In this document: in pieces, positions 36,201-48,200 of the stretch | Position numbering within the stretch: the stretch's first letter is position 1 | How the letters are laid out: each line of letters starts with the position of its first letter | Assembly: GCA_963377175.1 (NCBI GenBank) | Contig: CAUJNA010003315.1 | Coordinates: 131,636-195,635 of the forward strand | Length of the DNA stretch: 64,000 bases | Direction: 5' to 3' | Origin: Effrenium voratum | Lineage: Eukaryota > Sar > Dinophyceae > Suessiales > Symbiodiniaceae | Position numbers and translations under genes: made by a program | The notes under the pieces: generated by a model | Told to the model about the DNA's origin: nothing | Databases searched by the model: none | Seen by the model: the letters and a program-made list of their open reading frames with translations, nothing else

Positions 36201-39200
36201 CAAGGCTTCACCAAGCTGCCCATATGTCTGCGGTAGGGGGGCCTTAGGCATAGGGCCTGCCTGCCTGCAAGCAAACAGGGCGTACAACTCCCAAACACAC
36301 CCGCAGCCAAAGAAGTTGGCGCATTGGGAGCCAAATGTTGGCCGTGGTCATGGTTCCTTTCATTCCAAGCCCACTGCATGGAAACGAGAAGGATTACTGG
36401 CGGAGAAGCCGCGGATACAAGGGAAAGAGCTGTGGTGGGAAAGTAAATGGGGAGTTGACATGCTCATTTGGAAGCTTGACTCGGAATGAGTCAGCGGGAA
36501 AGGTCAGACCTTTGTGAGAGCAGCCGGTCAAGGGAATGCTCGAGCACTGTAGTCTAAATCACCCAGAAAGGATGTACTCACTTCCTGAGAGGGTTGGCCA
36601 AGAAAAGTTGATTTTTGCTTGCCGCCAGAACAATCGTCTCAACAAGTTGCAAGTCCATGCACTCAGGAGGTGAGACATGGATTAGAAGGCCTGCAAGGTA
36701 GCTGCAAGAATCGGCGACTCCGCGCCTGGCACCTTCTGGAAGATCTTCAGGAGATCCTCGTGAGTCGCTTGGCATAGGTGGCAAAATCCATTTCGCACCT
36801 AGGAACCCCCGGCGTCTGTCGATTCCCCGACGCAAATACCAACCAACGTTGTGGTGTCAGCCAGTGCGACATGGATTTCGTCCATATTTGGAGCCACTGG
36901 AGGGCGACGGCCGCCAGATTTGAGAGGTCAGAAGGGTACCCGGCTTTTTTCGGGACATCTTTAGTAGGGGAACCCTCCCCCCCCCAAAAAGTTGGGAAAA
37001 CGGCACTAGTTGGTCACTGGAACTAGCTGCTTGTGGTTCCTGTAGTGCTAGAACCACTGGCATAAAGAATGGATTCGATCAGAGGGATTCCATCAGAGAT
37101 CCTCTGATTTTGCACGGTCCTCCAGGCGAATCTGAAGTGCGCCTGTGGCTCATGCCAAACGGCCATAGTAAGGCCTGTCAGTGGGTTGTAGGCCACATCC
37201 AGGAGATCAGGGTGATTTGTCGTCACAACCAATGTGGATTTCCCTCTTTGCTTGGCAAAAAGAGGGAGGACACCGGACAGAACCAACCCCTTCCAGAGAA
37301 AGCAGGGGTTCCTCATTGGGAATATGTTTATGTTTCAATAGGACTCTTCTGACTGGCGCTGTTCACTGCTGTTCATAAGGCGAGGGCCTATGAGGTTGCC
37401 AGTTGCCATCGAAGTCACCCCTTCCTTGGTTCAAGGAGGCTGACCCAGTTTTTGACTGTGGCAATCCCTACAAACAGCCCCTCTTGGGGGTTCCAGGTTG
37501 TGCAGAACAACTCGTCAGCTCCTCCTTGGCGATGTGCTTGGCCGCATCTAAGCGCACCCCGGCCACACCCAGTTCCACCAAACGGCGCCTAGCGTGTGAA
37601 GCAGCGGAAGTTCCCAAAAGGACCTGCTTTCAGTTGGTTGTTGAGAGAAATACACACACAAATGAATGAATATGCCCGCCTGTTCCTAACTGCAAATCCT
37701 AAGATTCCGCCCTTCTCCCGCCTCTTCACCCAGCAATTTGATCAAAGGGGGCAAAAAAGAATCCCTTAGATGTGGACCGCCCTAAACTAGTTGAGGAACA
37801 GGGGTCGGACTTGCTAGAGAAACCAAGAAGACGAGGAAGAAGGACAAAGAACCAAAAGCAAGTTGAGGCAGAATCGTGGAATGAACCGAATGTTGAGAAA
37901 CAAGCAGGGGGACGAAACACAATGCACAAGTATCAACAAGAGGCAAGCAAGCCTAAGACCCAAGGTCGCTAACCAACATACCACCCAAACTCCCAGTCCA
38001 CTTGAATTGGGCCCCAAGCCGTGCAAAGATGCAAAAAACCCGACATTGGCGTCTTTGATTGGAACTTGCTGAACGACCCTACTCAGAAGCGACAAACACC
38101 TTCAAACCCAATCACAGCCCCCTTATAATGCAACAATGCCTTTTCCCGCCTTTCATGATTTTTAAAGTAGGTGGAGTTATTTCATCCTTTCGAGGAGCAG
38201 GTAGCAGCAGCAGGAGGAGCAGCAGCAGGAGAAGCAGAACCAGGAGGAGCTTTTACACAAATTGTTGATCCTTGGTCTTTTTTCGCCTTTTCCTACTCCC
38301 CTTTTAGACAAAATCCACCGCCAGGATCCAGTCGCCCGGTCCCTCGCTCCCTTTCCCTGGCGCGCGGCAGGTAGGCCGCGATCTTGGTCTGGACCTCCTG
38401 GCAGCCGGTGCAGAGGTCGGGGAGGCCCTGAAGGTCGCAGTACTGGACGTTTTGGATGTCCGCGTAGTTGCTGACCCCGCAGTTGCCCGACTCATCCCCG
38501 GGCCTGGCCCAGGAAAACGAAAAACACGAAAAAGGGGTGGAGAAAAAAAAACGGAAGCCCACGAAAATACACTGAAACACAAAAACGGGGTGGAAGAAAA
38601 GCGGAAAAAAGGCAGTGTGACCTGGGAAAAGCAGAGTGATACAAGCAAGTTGAAACAAGCGGGGGTTTTCTTGGCCCACATCTGTGCGCATCTGCGACTT
38701 TGCTCCACAGTTTGTCTGCGCCACAACGGGCCTCTTCTTTTGGAGGGCACCCTTTTTTGTGGGTTTAAAAGGGGCAACCTAAAGGGGCAAACGGGAAAAC
38801 CACCGCCTTTGGGGTCGAAAAAAACGCACACCCAACTACGGTGTCTTGTCTTGGGATGTTTAGCTTCCACTCGCTTGGGCGAAGGCCTGTGATCATACGT
38901 GTCCTTTTAGGGGAAATAGATGGTCCTGGAAGATGATTAAACCACCAGGTAAACCAGGACTCGCCATCTATTTTTTCACACAAACCAACCTAAAAAAGGA
39001 CACCGGTGCAACGCAACTATGATTTATAGTCTTGGGATGTCTTGCTTCCACTCGCCATGGGGCAATGGCCTGTGATGGAAGTCCTTGGGTTCGAAGATGG
39101 GGGTCCTCCTGGCCCCGTAGGCGCTGCCCAGGATGGACACGCCGCTGCTGGCCGCCGCGTGGTTCACCACCACCTCGGCAAAAAAAAAATCCGAGTTGGT

Positions 39201-42200
39201 GGCGCGAGCGATGTTCGGAGCGGCGAGAAATCAAAGACTTCCATTTGCTTAAGCCCCCCGGAAAAAAGAATAACATATTTCCAGTAGTGATAGATTCCCT
39301 TTAAAGCCAGGAAGGCAAACTAAAAATCTTAAGCAAATGGAGGAGGAGGGAGCCGTTTTTTTTCCAGCTACCAGGGGCTCTGGAAGCACATTGTCGAAAA
39401 TACAAAGGCGTTTTGACTATTATTGAACAGTTCAATGGTCGAAATCAAAAATAACAGGAACCAACCCCGAGAACTCACTTCCTGAGCAAATGGGCCAAAC
39501 GAAAGCCCCAGGCCCTTCTTGGGGGCTGATCCTATTCTTCTTTTTTGTCCTATTCTTCTCCGTGCACCAGTTGACAAACAAACTTGGTTTGATCGACAAA
39601 CGATGCCAGCTTTTAGGAGAGCTTTAGAATGCCGCTGAATCTTATTTTTCTCTTCTTTCTCTTCTATCGTGTTCTCTTTCTCTCTCTCTCTCTCATTCGT
39701 TAAAATACGTCGATACTTTACTACAAGCGCAGGTATTGTTTATGTTGTCACAAACACAAATGTAGTTAGCCAGCATGCACTTTTCCTGGTAGACTCAAGG
39801 CCTGCGGTCGGGTAGTGTACATCATGCATGCACAAGGGACAAGTAGCGCAGCATGATATTTGACACGGCCCCTTGGTTAAAAGACCTTGTAGTGTCCTTT
39901 TAACCATAGACCCAAAAGGTGGTATTGACAGTAGTGGCAAAAACGAATGCACATGTTGTTTGCCGATGCTACTGTAGCGAACAGGCATGTAGTCTCTTAA
40001 AAAAATGACCGAAGGTAGGTATCTACAGCGCTGCTGTCTGTAGTTCAACCAACCTTCAAATGATCAAATGTGAAGTTGCTGTACAAGAACCCTAAGTGGC
40101 TCTCAGTCATCTCGTAGTACGATGACGTAGTACAGCAAGTAGTTGTAGTTCCACCTGTAGATCAGGTGTGCTTAGTCCAGTGGTGGACTCGGTAGTTCTG
40201 GACTTGGCCGATGCGGTAGTCCATGCCTGCATAGTGGTTGGTAGTGAATGTGTTGAGGAAGTCTGGACCGCCACGGAGACGGTTGTAGTGGCACTCCGGT
40301 GGTGCAAGTGCTTGGCCGGTTGTAGTGAGAAAGTTGTGGAGTAGTAGTTTGTGTTGCATGGAAAGATTCGTAGCCGTGAGTAGGGTGATGCCGTAGTAGG
40401 TGGCACTTTTGTGTAGAATCGTGTTGATGGACTTGTAGTGGTGGTCTTGAAGTTGTTGTGGTTGGTCGAAGTAGTTGAGTAGTTCGGGTAGGTACAAGGG
40501 CATGTGGTAGTTCCAAATGAAGTTGTTGGATAGGTTGAATGTAGTGCTGATTTGGTCCAAATCGTAGTTGATTCGGTGTAGTCGTTGATGTAGTTGGCGT
40601 GTAGGAAGGTGGTGCTTGTCGGTGATGGAGATCATGTGGCCCACGTAGTCGCGGGAGAAGTTAGTGACTTGTCCAGCACTGACAAATCGTAGTAGAACTT
40701 CTTGTGGAAGGTGTAGTTGGACAATGACCATCGAGTTGATGTACTGGGTTGTGAGGTGTAGTGATGTCAGGTTGTAGTAGTAGACGTTGACTGCCTCTGA
40801 AAGACGTAGGTGAAGAGGTAGTGAGTCGTAAATTGGCATCCGAATGTCTGAGGGTAGGTCGTGAATTGGTAGGTTGTAGTTGAGCTCGGGAATGGGCGTA
40901 GTTTGTTGTTGACTGAGTAGTTGAAATTCCTCTAGCGTCAAAGCCACGTAGACCCTGAAGTAGTTCTGTGCCGGGTCGATCGCTGGAGTGTCAGGGATGT
41001 TGTTCTCAACAGTAGTGAGATGTGCCAAAATGTCGTCGGGTCTGTAGAAAGGTGCAGGTGTGGGTAGTTGGTGATTGAGGGCGTTGTGTGCCTCAGGTGG
41101 TGTGGCCAAAGTGGCCATGCTGCTGGAGTCGGTAGTATTCTGTCGATCTGGTGGTGTGGAAACACGGTCCGGTGTAGTGATGCCAGCCCGTTGTTCGACG
41201 GGCAGAGTAGCCTCTGGAGCTGATGTAGTAACCTCCATCGGCACGACATCCAGCGTAGTCGCATCCATGGGCGTAGTTCCAGCCATTGCTGGTAGTTCGG
41301 CCTATCGAGATGCAGTGAAACGGGGCAGACAGTAGTGAGCCAATGTTAGCTCACAAAAGCACATGCTGGCATGTAGTAAAACAAAACAACATGTAATGTT
41401 GTCCCAAGCCGCCAAAAGCCGCCAAACGTGCAAGTGCAAATTACTGGTGGTTACAATTACTGTGACTTGTAGTTACTGTTACTGTTACTGTTACTTACAT
41501 GCAAGTAGTTACATATGGCCATATACAAACTGTTGCGGTTGATGTGAAACAGGTGTGAAACAGTTGTTGTTCGTAGTGCTAAACGCGTATGCCACTGCTC
41601 TGTATGAGCCTCTGTAGTGTTTCTTTGCTGATGTATTTTGTGAACAAGTCTGAGCTGTTGTGTAGTGTGTTGATTTTGAGGATTCTGATGATGTCGTGCT
41701 TGATGAGGTCTTGTGTGTAGAGAAATTTAAGGTCGATGTGTTTTGCTCGTTTGCTAGTGCCTTGTCGTGTAGCAATGCTCTTGCCTGCTGTGGAGTCTGT
41801 GTGGATGCGTAGGTTTAGCTTGCTGCAAATGTTGGTTTCAAGTAGGAAGTTTCTGAGGTGTAGTCCCTCATTAACTCCTGTGCAAATGGCGTAGAGTTCA
41901 GACTCTGCTGAGCTGAGTGCTATTGTAGCTTGTGTTCTGCTGCCAAATGCAACTGTTGTTCCTAAAAAGATGATGTTGAAACCTGAAGTTGATTTCCTGG
42001 TAGTAGGGCATCCTGCCCAGTCGGCATCGACATGAACGTCGAGATCCAGGATGTTGTTGGTGTTTGCTCTGAGTGTTGTTGTTGGTTCTATGGTGAATTT
42101 GTAGTGCTTGGTGCCGTGCAAGTAGCGTAGTAGATGTTTGACTCTCTTTTGTGAAAGTTCTGTAGGTGCTGTGAGGTCTCGTGCTAGTTCTTTTGTGGAG

Positions 42201-45200
42201 TATGCAATGCCTGGTCGTGTGTATGCTAACCATTGAAGTTTGTTAACAATCCTTCTGTACCTTTTGTGTTGTTCGTGGTCAAGTAGTGCTTCATCTTCTA
42301 TTGTTGGTTTGTAGTGTGCAATTCCTGGAGTGCTCACTGAGTTGCAGTTGCTCATTCCAGACTCCTCGATCATGTTGTCGATGTAGGAGTCCTTTAGTCC
42401 AAGATTGCAGTAGTTGCCAAAGTGGTCGATGTTTCTTCCAAGAAATTGTTGTGGTTTGCCAGGTTCGAGGTAGCCGATGTGCTTGAGTAGGACCTGCTTC
42501 TGGATGGCCTCGAAGGTGGAGTCGACAGTAGTCTTGTCACCAAGTACCAAGAGGTCATCCACGTAGACCATGATGTAGCAGTCGCGAGTCGCATTGGTGT
42601 AGACGTTAGGTTCTGACTTTAGTCTTACAAAGCTGAGCTTTTGTAACACTTCAGCCAGGTAGTCCTGCCATGCTTTTGGTGAACTGCGTAGTCCATACAT
42701 GGCTTTCTTTAGTCGCCAGATTTTGTCCTGTTGTGGACAAAGTTCTTTAGGTGGCCAAAGGTAGACGTCACGTTGTTTACCGTCGTGGTCTTTTGCGATG
42801 GGTGCGTGTAGAAATGCTGTAGAGACGTCGCCTAGTCGCGCTATCCAGTTTGGTCGTGACAATTGTAGTGCGAGAAGTGTCCGGAGTGTCGTGAACATTG
42901 GTGTAGAGGCGTAGACGGAGTCTTCGTCCTCGATCTTCTCTGTGTAGCCTTTTGCGACGATTCGGCTTCGCACTCCTGGTCCTTTCTTTCTGTGTACCCA
43001 TCTTGTATAGTATCGCTTCTCTGATGACGTTGTCGTCGACGGTAGACGCATCTACTTCGTCGTAGACGTCGTGTAGCTTCATTTGGTTTGACTCGTGTTT
43101 CATTCCTTCCAGTAGTTGTGTTTCGTCGTAACCTTCGTTGTCGAAGATTATGGGTTGGTCTTCTGAGGTGTCGTCGTTTGTGTAGGGGGTGATGGATTTT
43201 CCGTTGGGAAGTGTCACTGTGTTAATTTTCTGTCGTAGTGGTGGTGGTTCTTTGGTTGCTTGCTCCGTTGATCTGATTGTAGTGTCCTTTGAGGTCTTCT
43301 GTGCTTTAGTTGGTTGCATTACTTCTTCCGGAGTTAAACGTCGTGTTTGTCGAGGTGGTGCTGGTAGTGGTGGCTGTTGTCGTCCGGTTGGTGAAGTAGC
43401 CATAGGCCTATCCGGTAGTGGTCGTGAACTTGACGTCGATGTTGACGGAAGTCGTGGAGGTGGTGTACTTGGAGGCTCACCCTGCTTAGTAAGTGTTTAA
43501 GGCTGATAGAGCATTTACGTATGTGTTGCATCATGAGTTACAACCATTGCAAATATAGTTATAGATGGTGTACACGTAGTAAACTATTTAGGCTACTTGA
43601 TAACTGCGCCGAGCCATTTGCTATGCGTTATAATCACTTGTGCTTGTTTACCCAGCTTATAAGTAGATAACCGCGTAGATGTGCAAGTGGCCCATTGTGG
43701 ATAACACACTTGTGTATCTGAGTTGGGCCACTTACGCTATCTTGGCTAAGTGCATTTGTGGGTATGCCATCCCCCCAAAATTCCCACCACCTTCTGCATG
43801 TTCGTGCACTTTGCACAGCTGGGCGAATGTTTTTGCTGTCCACACAGACACAGGTTTCACCTGGTGCGAGATTGAGAAACGCAGCAGTGAGCTTGCAAAA
43901 TGCTAAATGTGAGCACGGCAAGTCTGCATGTCTTACCTGGAAGTATGCATCGTTGCAAGTTGGCATGCGTTGAAGAACAGTTTGGGAATGGGCTTCACGT
44001 GCTTGATTTTGTGCAGAGAATGTTTTTAACGGATCATGGCTTGCACTTTTGGAGCATGAGTCGCGCCACCCGGCTTGCACTCTGCGGCCTTTGCGTGGAT
44101 CAATTTCAAGACATAGCTCGCAAGCAGGGCACTAGACGCACTTGCTCGTTTGCAGAGCTCATCATTGCCGCACGGCATGGTCCTGAGCGCCGATCTCCGT
44201 CACGCGGTGCAGGCGAAGCTCAAAGATGCGGCCGACGGCGACCGCCTGGTCAAAGCCGTTGACGACATCATGAGCATGCCTCGCACTGAGGGGCATGTTT
44301 GTACTCAAAGGCTTCCTCCGCAACAAGTCGGGGTGCACCCTTGTAACCGAGACGGCCTAGGACTCAGCAGCGCAGACGTGCACTCGTTGCTCGATGAAAT
44401 CATTGACGTCGGCTTCGTGGCGAGCCGTGTCCATGCGGTGGCAGTCGAGATTGCGGACGACTCGGTCCGGAAGTGGAACGAGGAACTCGTGCATGCCTCG
44501 GCGAAGCTCGGCGCGCTCCAGGGCGACAAGCTGAAGGCCGTCTCCCTCTCGGCGTCTCACACGAACTTTGCCCTGCGCCTGCTTGCGCAGGAGGTGGAGC
44601 ACGAGAGCGACCTCGTGTCGGTGCAAGGCAAGCTGAGCATGGCGCGCCTGCAACAGCGGGATCGCGCTTTCTACGAGGCAGCCTTGCACGGACTGGAGTG
44701 GAGCGTCATCAGCAAGGACGTGGCCGAGGCCTTCCCAGAGCTCCTGCACTATGTCCAGACGCAAGGGAATGCCACGCTCAGCCGCGGGGAGCACGAACTC
44801 CAAGTGGTTCGGCGGCTGCACACGCTGTGGCTGCAGGCGGACGCCACTGGGAATGTCGACTTTGGCGTCATCAAGAAGCGGACATTGGCATCGAAGCCTG
44901 GGTGCGCAAAGAGCGTGCCACACCTTTACACCTTTGCCCTCAAGTGTGCAGGGGGGCGCTCGGCGGTGTTCTTGCAGGAGACGGAGAACTTCGTCAGGGC
45001 GCATGCTCCGTCCTCTCGCATGTTAGGCCCTGACATCTGGGAGATTCTCTCTCAGGACGCCCGTGGACCGGCCCAGAATGTCTTGTTCAGGCATGCGTTG
45101 GTGAAGCTGGCCTACATCCGCGACACGCTCACCGCCCAAGAGGCACGTAAAGCCTTCACCAAGGCTGTGTGGGGCAAAGCCAGCGAGGCTGACGTCATTA

Positions 45201-48200
45201 TGCAGGAATGGCGTCGGATCGTGCGCGAGCAGTGTGACCTGCAGAAGGACCACCGGATCGTGGCAGCCATGGGCTATGCGGATGTTGCGCTGGCTGCCAT
45301 GGTGCTGAACGTGAAGGTGCACGGGGAGCGCAAGTACGAGACTATGCAGGGGATGGCCCATGGCTTTGTCACGATGCTCCGCACGATTGCTGGCAATGCT
45401 GCCATCCGGTCCCCGTGGGAAGAGTTTGAGGAGGCTTGCCCGGCAAGCAGCTCTGCCTCACAGCCATTGAAAGACAAGCACATCATGCGCGAGCTCAACA
45501 CGGATGGCAGTGTCAAGCCACATGAGGATCGTCTCCTGGAGGCTGGCTTCGAAATGGGCCAAAGTGTTCGGCGAAAGCCGGACATGTTGGAAGGCAAGCT
45601 TGTGGGGCTGAAGGATGGCAAGGTCCGTGTGGAGCTCATTGAGAACGGGCTGGTGGCCAAGATACTGATCGACGACTTCCTGAGCGGGGCTTGGCACAAG
45701 TTCACGCCCAGGGCGCAGCCGCAGCTGATTGAGAACCCTGCGAAGTACCATCCCAGCCACTTCCCGGAGTGGCTTGCCTTCAACATGAAGGCGCGCATCA
45801 CCTCAGAGATCGCGGAGGCAGTGTGCCGGTACGGAGCTGACCACTGGGACAAGCTCAACATCCAAGTCAAGCCAAGCAAGCTCGTGCTGTGCAAGTCAGC
45901 CATCCCAAAGCACAAGCTCATGTTGGCTCCTGCGTCCCTCAACTTGCGCCACAAGTTCACGCCCCCTGAGGGGCCACCCCCCTTCATGGTCGAGACGGCA
46001 TTCCCGGGCGAGTGCTACTTTTGGATTGCGCCGACCGTTGTCCAGCCCAAGGCCGAAGATGACGGTGGCTTCCTGAACCCCTTCTGGTTCGTGGGCACGT
46101 CGCACGAGGAAGCTGACTGCAACATGGAGGTTGTCTACAAGTCTGTGAACAAGGACTCGGGCATCAAGTTGCCCATGCTCCGCAACAAGGAGGCCTTAAG
46201 CGAGGGCGACCGCCTGGTGCTGTTCAAGGACAGGGCTGCAGCCCCGGAGCCTGCAGCCTTGGAGATGACGCCTCCCAAGCGCCGGGGCACGGCGAGCGAA
46301 GAGCTCGCAGGGGCAGAGCCTAAGAAGCGGCTCAGGATGAAGGGGCATTGATCATGTCCGTGTCTCGGGCCGCCAACGTGCTAAATTTTGAACTCCTTGG
46401 TTTTTCCACATGTGTGCAAGATCCTTATGCATGATCCCTTGACACCATGGCACGTTGGCTTGATCGAAGTAGAAACCTCCACTCACGGCGCTGCAAGAAC
46501 TTGAAACAGGTTGCGCCAAGGCATGTTTGACATGGTCCATCCATTTGCCCACGCCAGATTGAGAGAGCTTGTTGCTTTTGCACGCACGTTGTATATTTTG
46601 CGTGAGTCGTGGCACACACATGTTCTGTCCGCAAAGCAGGGCCTGCAGGGCTCGCTGAGCAGATGCAGGGCTTTTGAAGTTTCGTGAGACTTGACTGCAT
46701 GTTTGTGATAGATTGGCTCGCTATAGTGCACTTCAGCAATCTTGGAAGTTTCTATAGAGTCATGTCGCTGGAGCTGGAGAACCTGATCGTTGTCCGCTAC
46801 AAGGACACTCCTGATGCCAAGCGCACAAATGAGTGGGTGCCCAAGCAAAAGCTGGAGCATGAGAAGCATTGGTTGTGCTTCTCAAAGTGGGACCGGCATT
46901 TCGTTCGCTTCTGCAGCGGCAAGTCGTTGGACCTTCGGGCGGGCAAGCCCTCCGCCACGGTGGACACACAGTTCATGGATGAGGTGTTTGCTGCGAGGCA
47001 GAGTGCCTGCAACCTGGCTGTGCAAGAGGCGTTGCGTGTCAGCGACGACGAAGCCGACAATGGGCCGAGACGTAAGGTGGCTCGCAAGGGCTTCAAGGCC
47101 ACTGCAAAGCACGCCGCTGTGGCGCCGCACGCCATTGAGGTCACTCTCCCCCAGGTAGGCTCGCTCCCGCCACGCAAAGCGTGGGCGCTGTTTGAGGGGA
47201 TCGGTACCGGCACGTTCTGGCTTGAGCTGACTAGCCCAAACCTAGAGCATCTCCGGGAAGGCGCCCAAACGTCGCCGGCAATTGTTAAGTCAAGAGGGTC
47301 TGCCAGCAAAGGCCGAGCCGGCAAGCCCAAGCCTGAGGCGGGCCCACCTGAAGCGGCAGAAGGTGAAGACTCCGTCCAAAGCGAGTCTGATTGATTGGGT
47401 GCTTCTCCGGAAAAGAACGCACCTTTTACGGGGGGCAAAGAATATGCTTGCTGCCCAAGCCCTGTTTCAGCGAGCTCCTGCAGTGGGTGCGTTCTCGACA
47501 TGCTTGTGACCGTATATACAGAATGATGGATGTGACGGTCAGCCGGATCTCTATCAACACAGCACGCAAGTCTGCCTTGATCACAAAAGAAAGGATTGAA
47601 CATGAGTGAACACATGATGACCTTCCCCACCTTTCCCCCCATTTTGGGTTGACACCGCTGAGATCAACGCCGCGCCGGCCGTGGCTCGCAAGTTTTTTTT
47701 GTTTTTTTCTTTTCTGCGCGGGCGCGCCGGGGCAGCCATGCCCTGGGTGGATTTCTACATTCCTGACCTGGAAGAGGCTGTTTCTTCCACCCCCCCAAGC
47801 CGCATCGCTTCCATGCACAGGAGAACGATGAGTTTGCGGCTTTCGAGCTGTGCGGCCTCTTGGAGGGCATGACCCAGGCTGCCTGCGTCTTTCACACATC
47901 AGGATGCCATCCCAGCCCTTCGTCAGGTGGACACAAGCCGGTGGGTGAACGACAAGAGCAAGCTCACGTGGCACCACACGAAGTGCTGGCGCATCATGCA
48001 TGCAGGCGCTGAGACCATGGCATGCCAACTGCATGAAGAAACAGTTCAGACATGCTTGTACGTCAGGTGGCACGATCTTCAGGAACCTGAAGAAGAGCGA
48101 GATCCCTCCACGGAAAGGAGCGCCTCCGCTTGTCGGTGATTCTCTCACACTTGCTGCGTACAGGCTGGGAGTACATGGACAAGAGGCAGAGGTGGCAGCC

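Noticed and set aside
36189..36206. Dinoflagellate spliced-leader relic
   Set aside because: Words such as GGTGGCTCAAGGC resemble only the end of the leader; no copy of the CCGTAGCCATTTTGGCTCAAG type was found in the window.
45274..45987. 237-codon minus-strand ORF inside the transposon
   Set aside because: It is the mirror of the plus-strand 724-residue gene, with poor protein composition.
46797..47642. 281-codon minus-strand ORF
   Set aside because: Antisense shadow of the 210-residue gene; no natural-looking segments.
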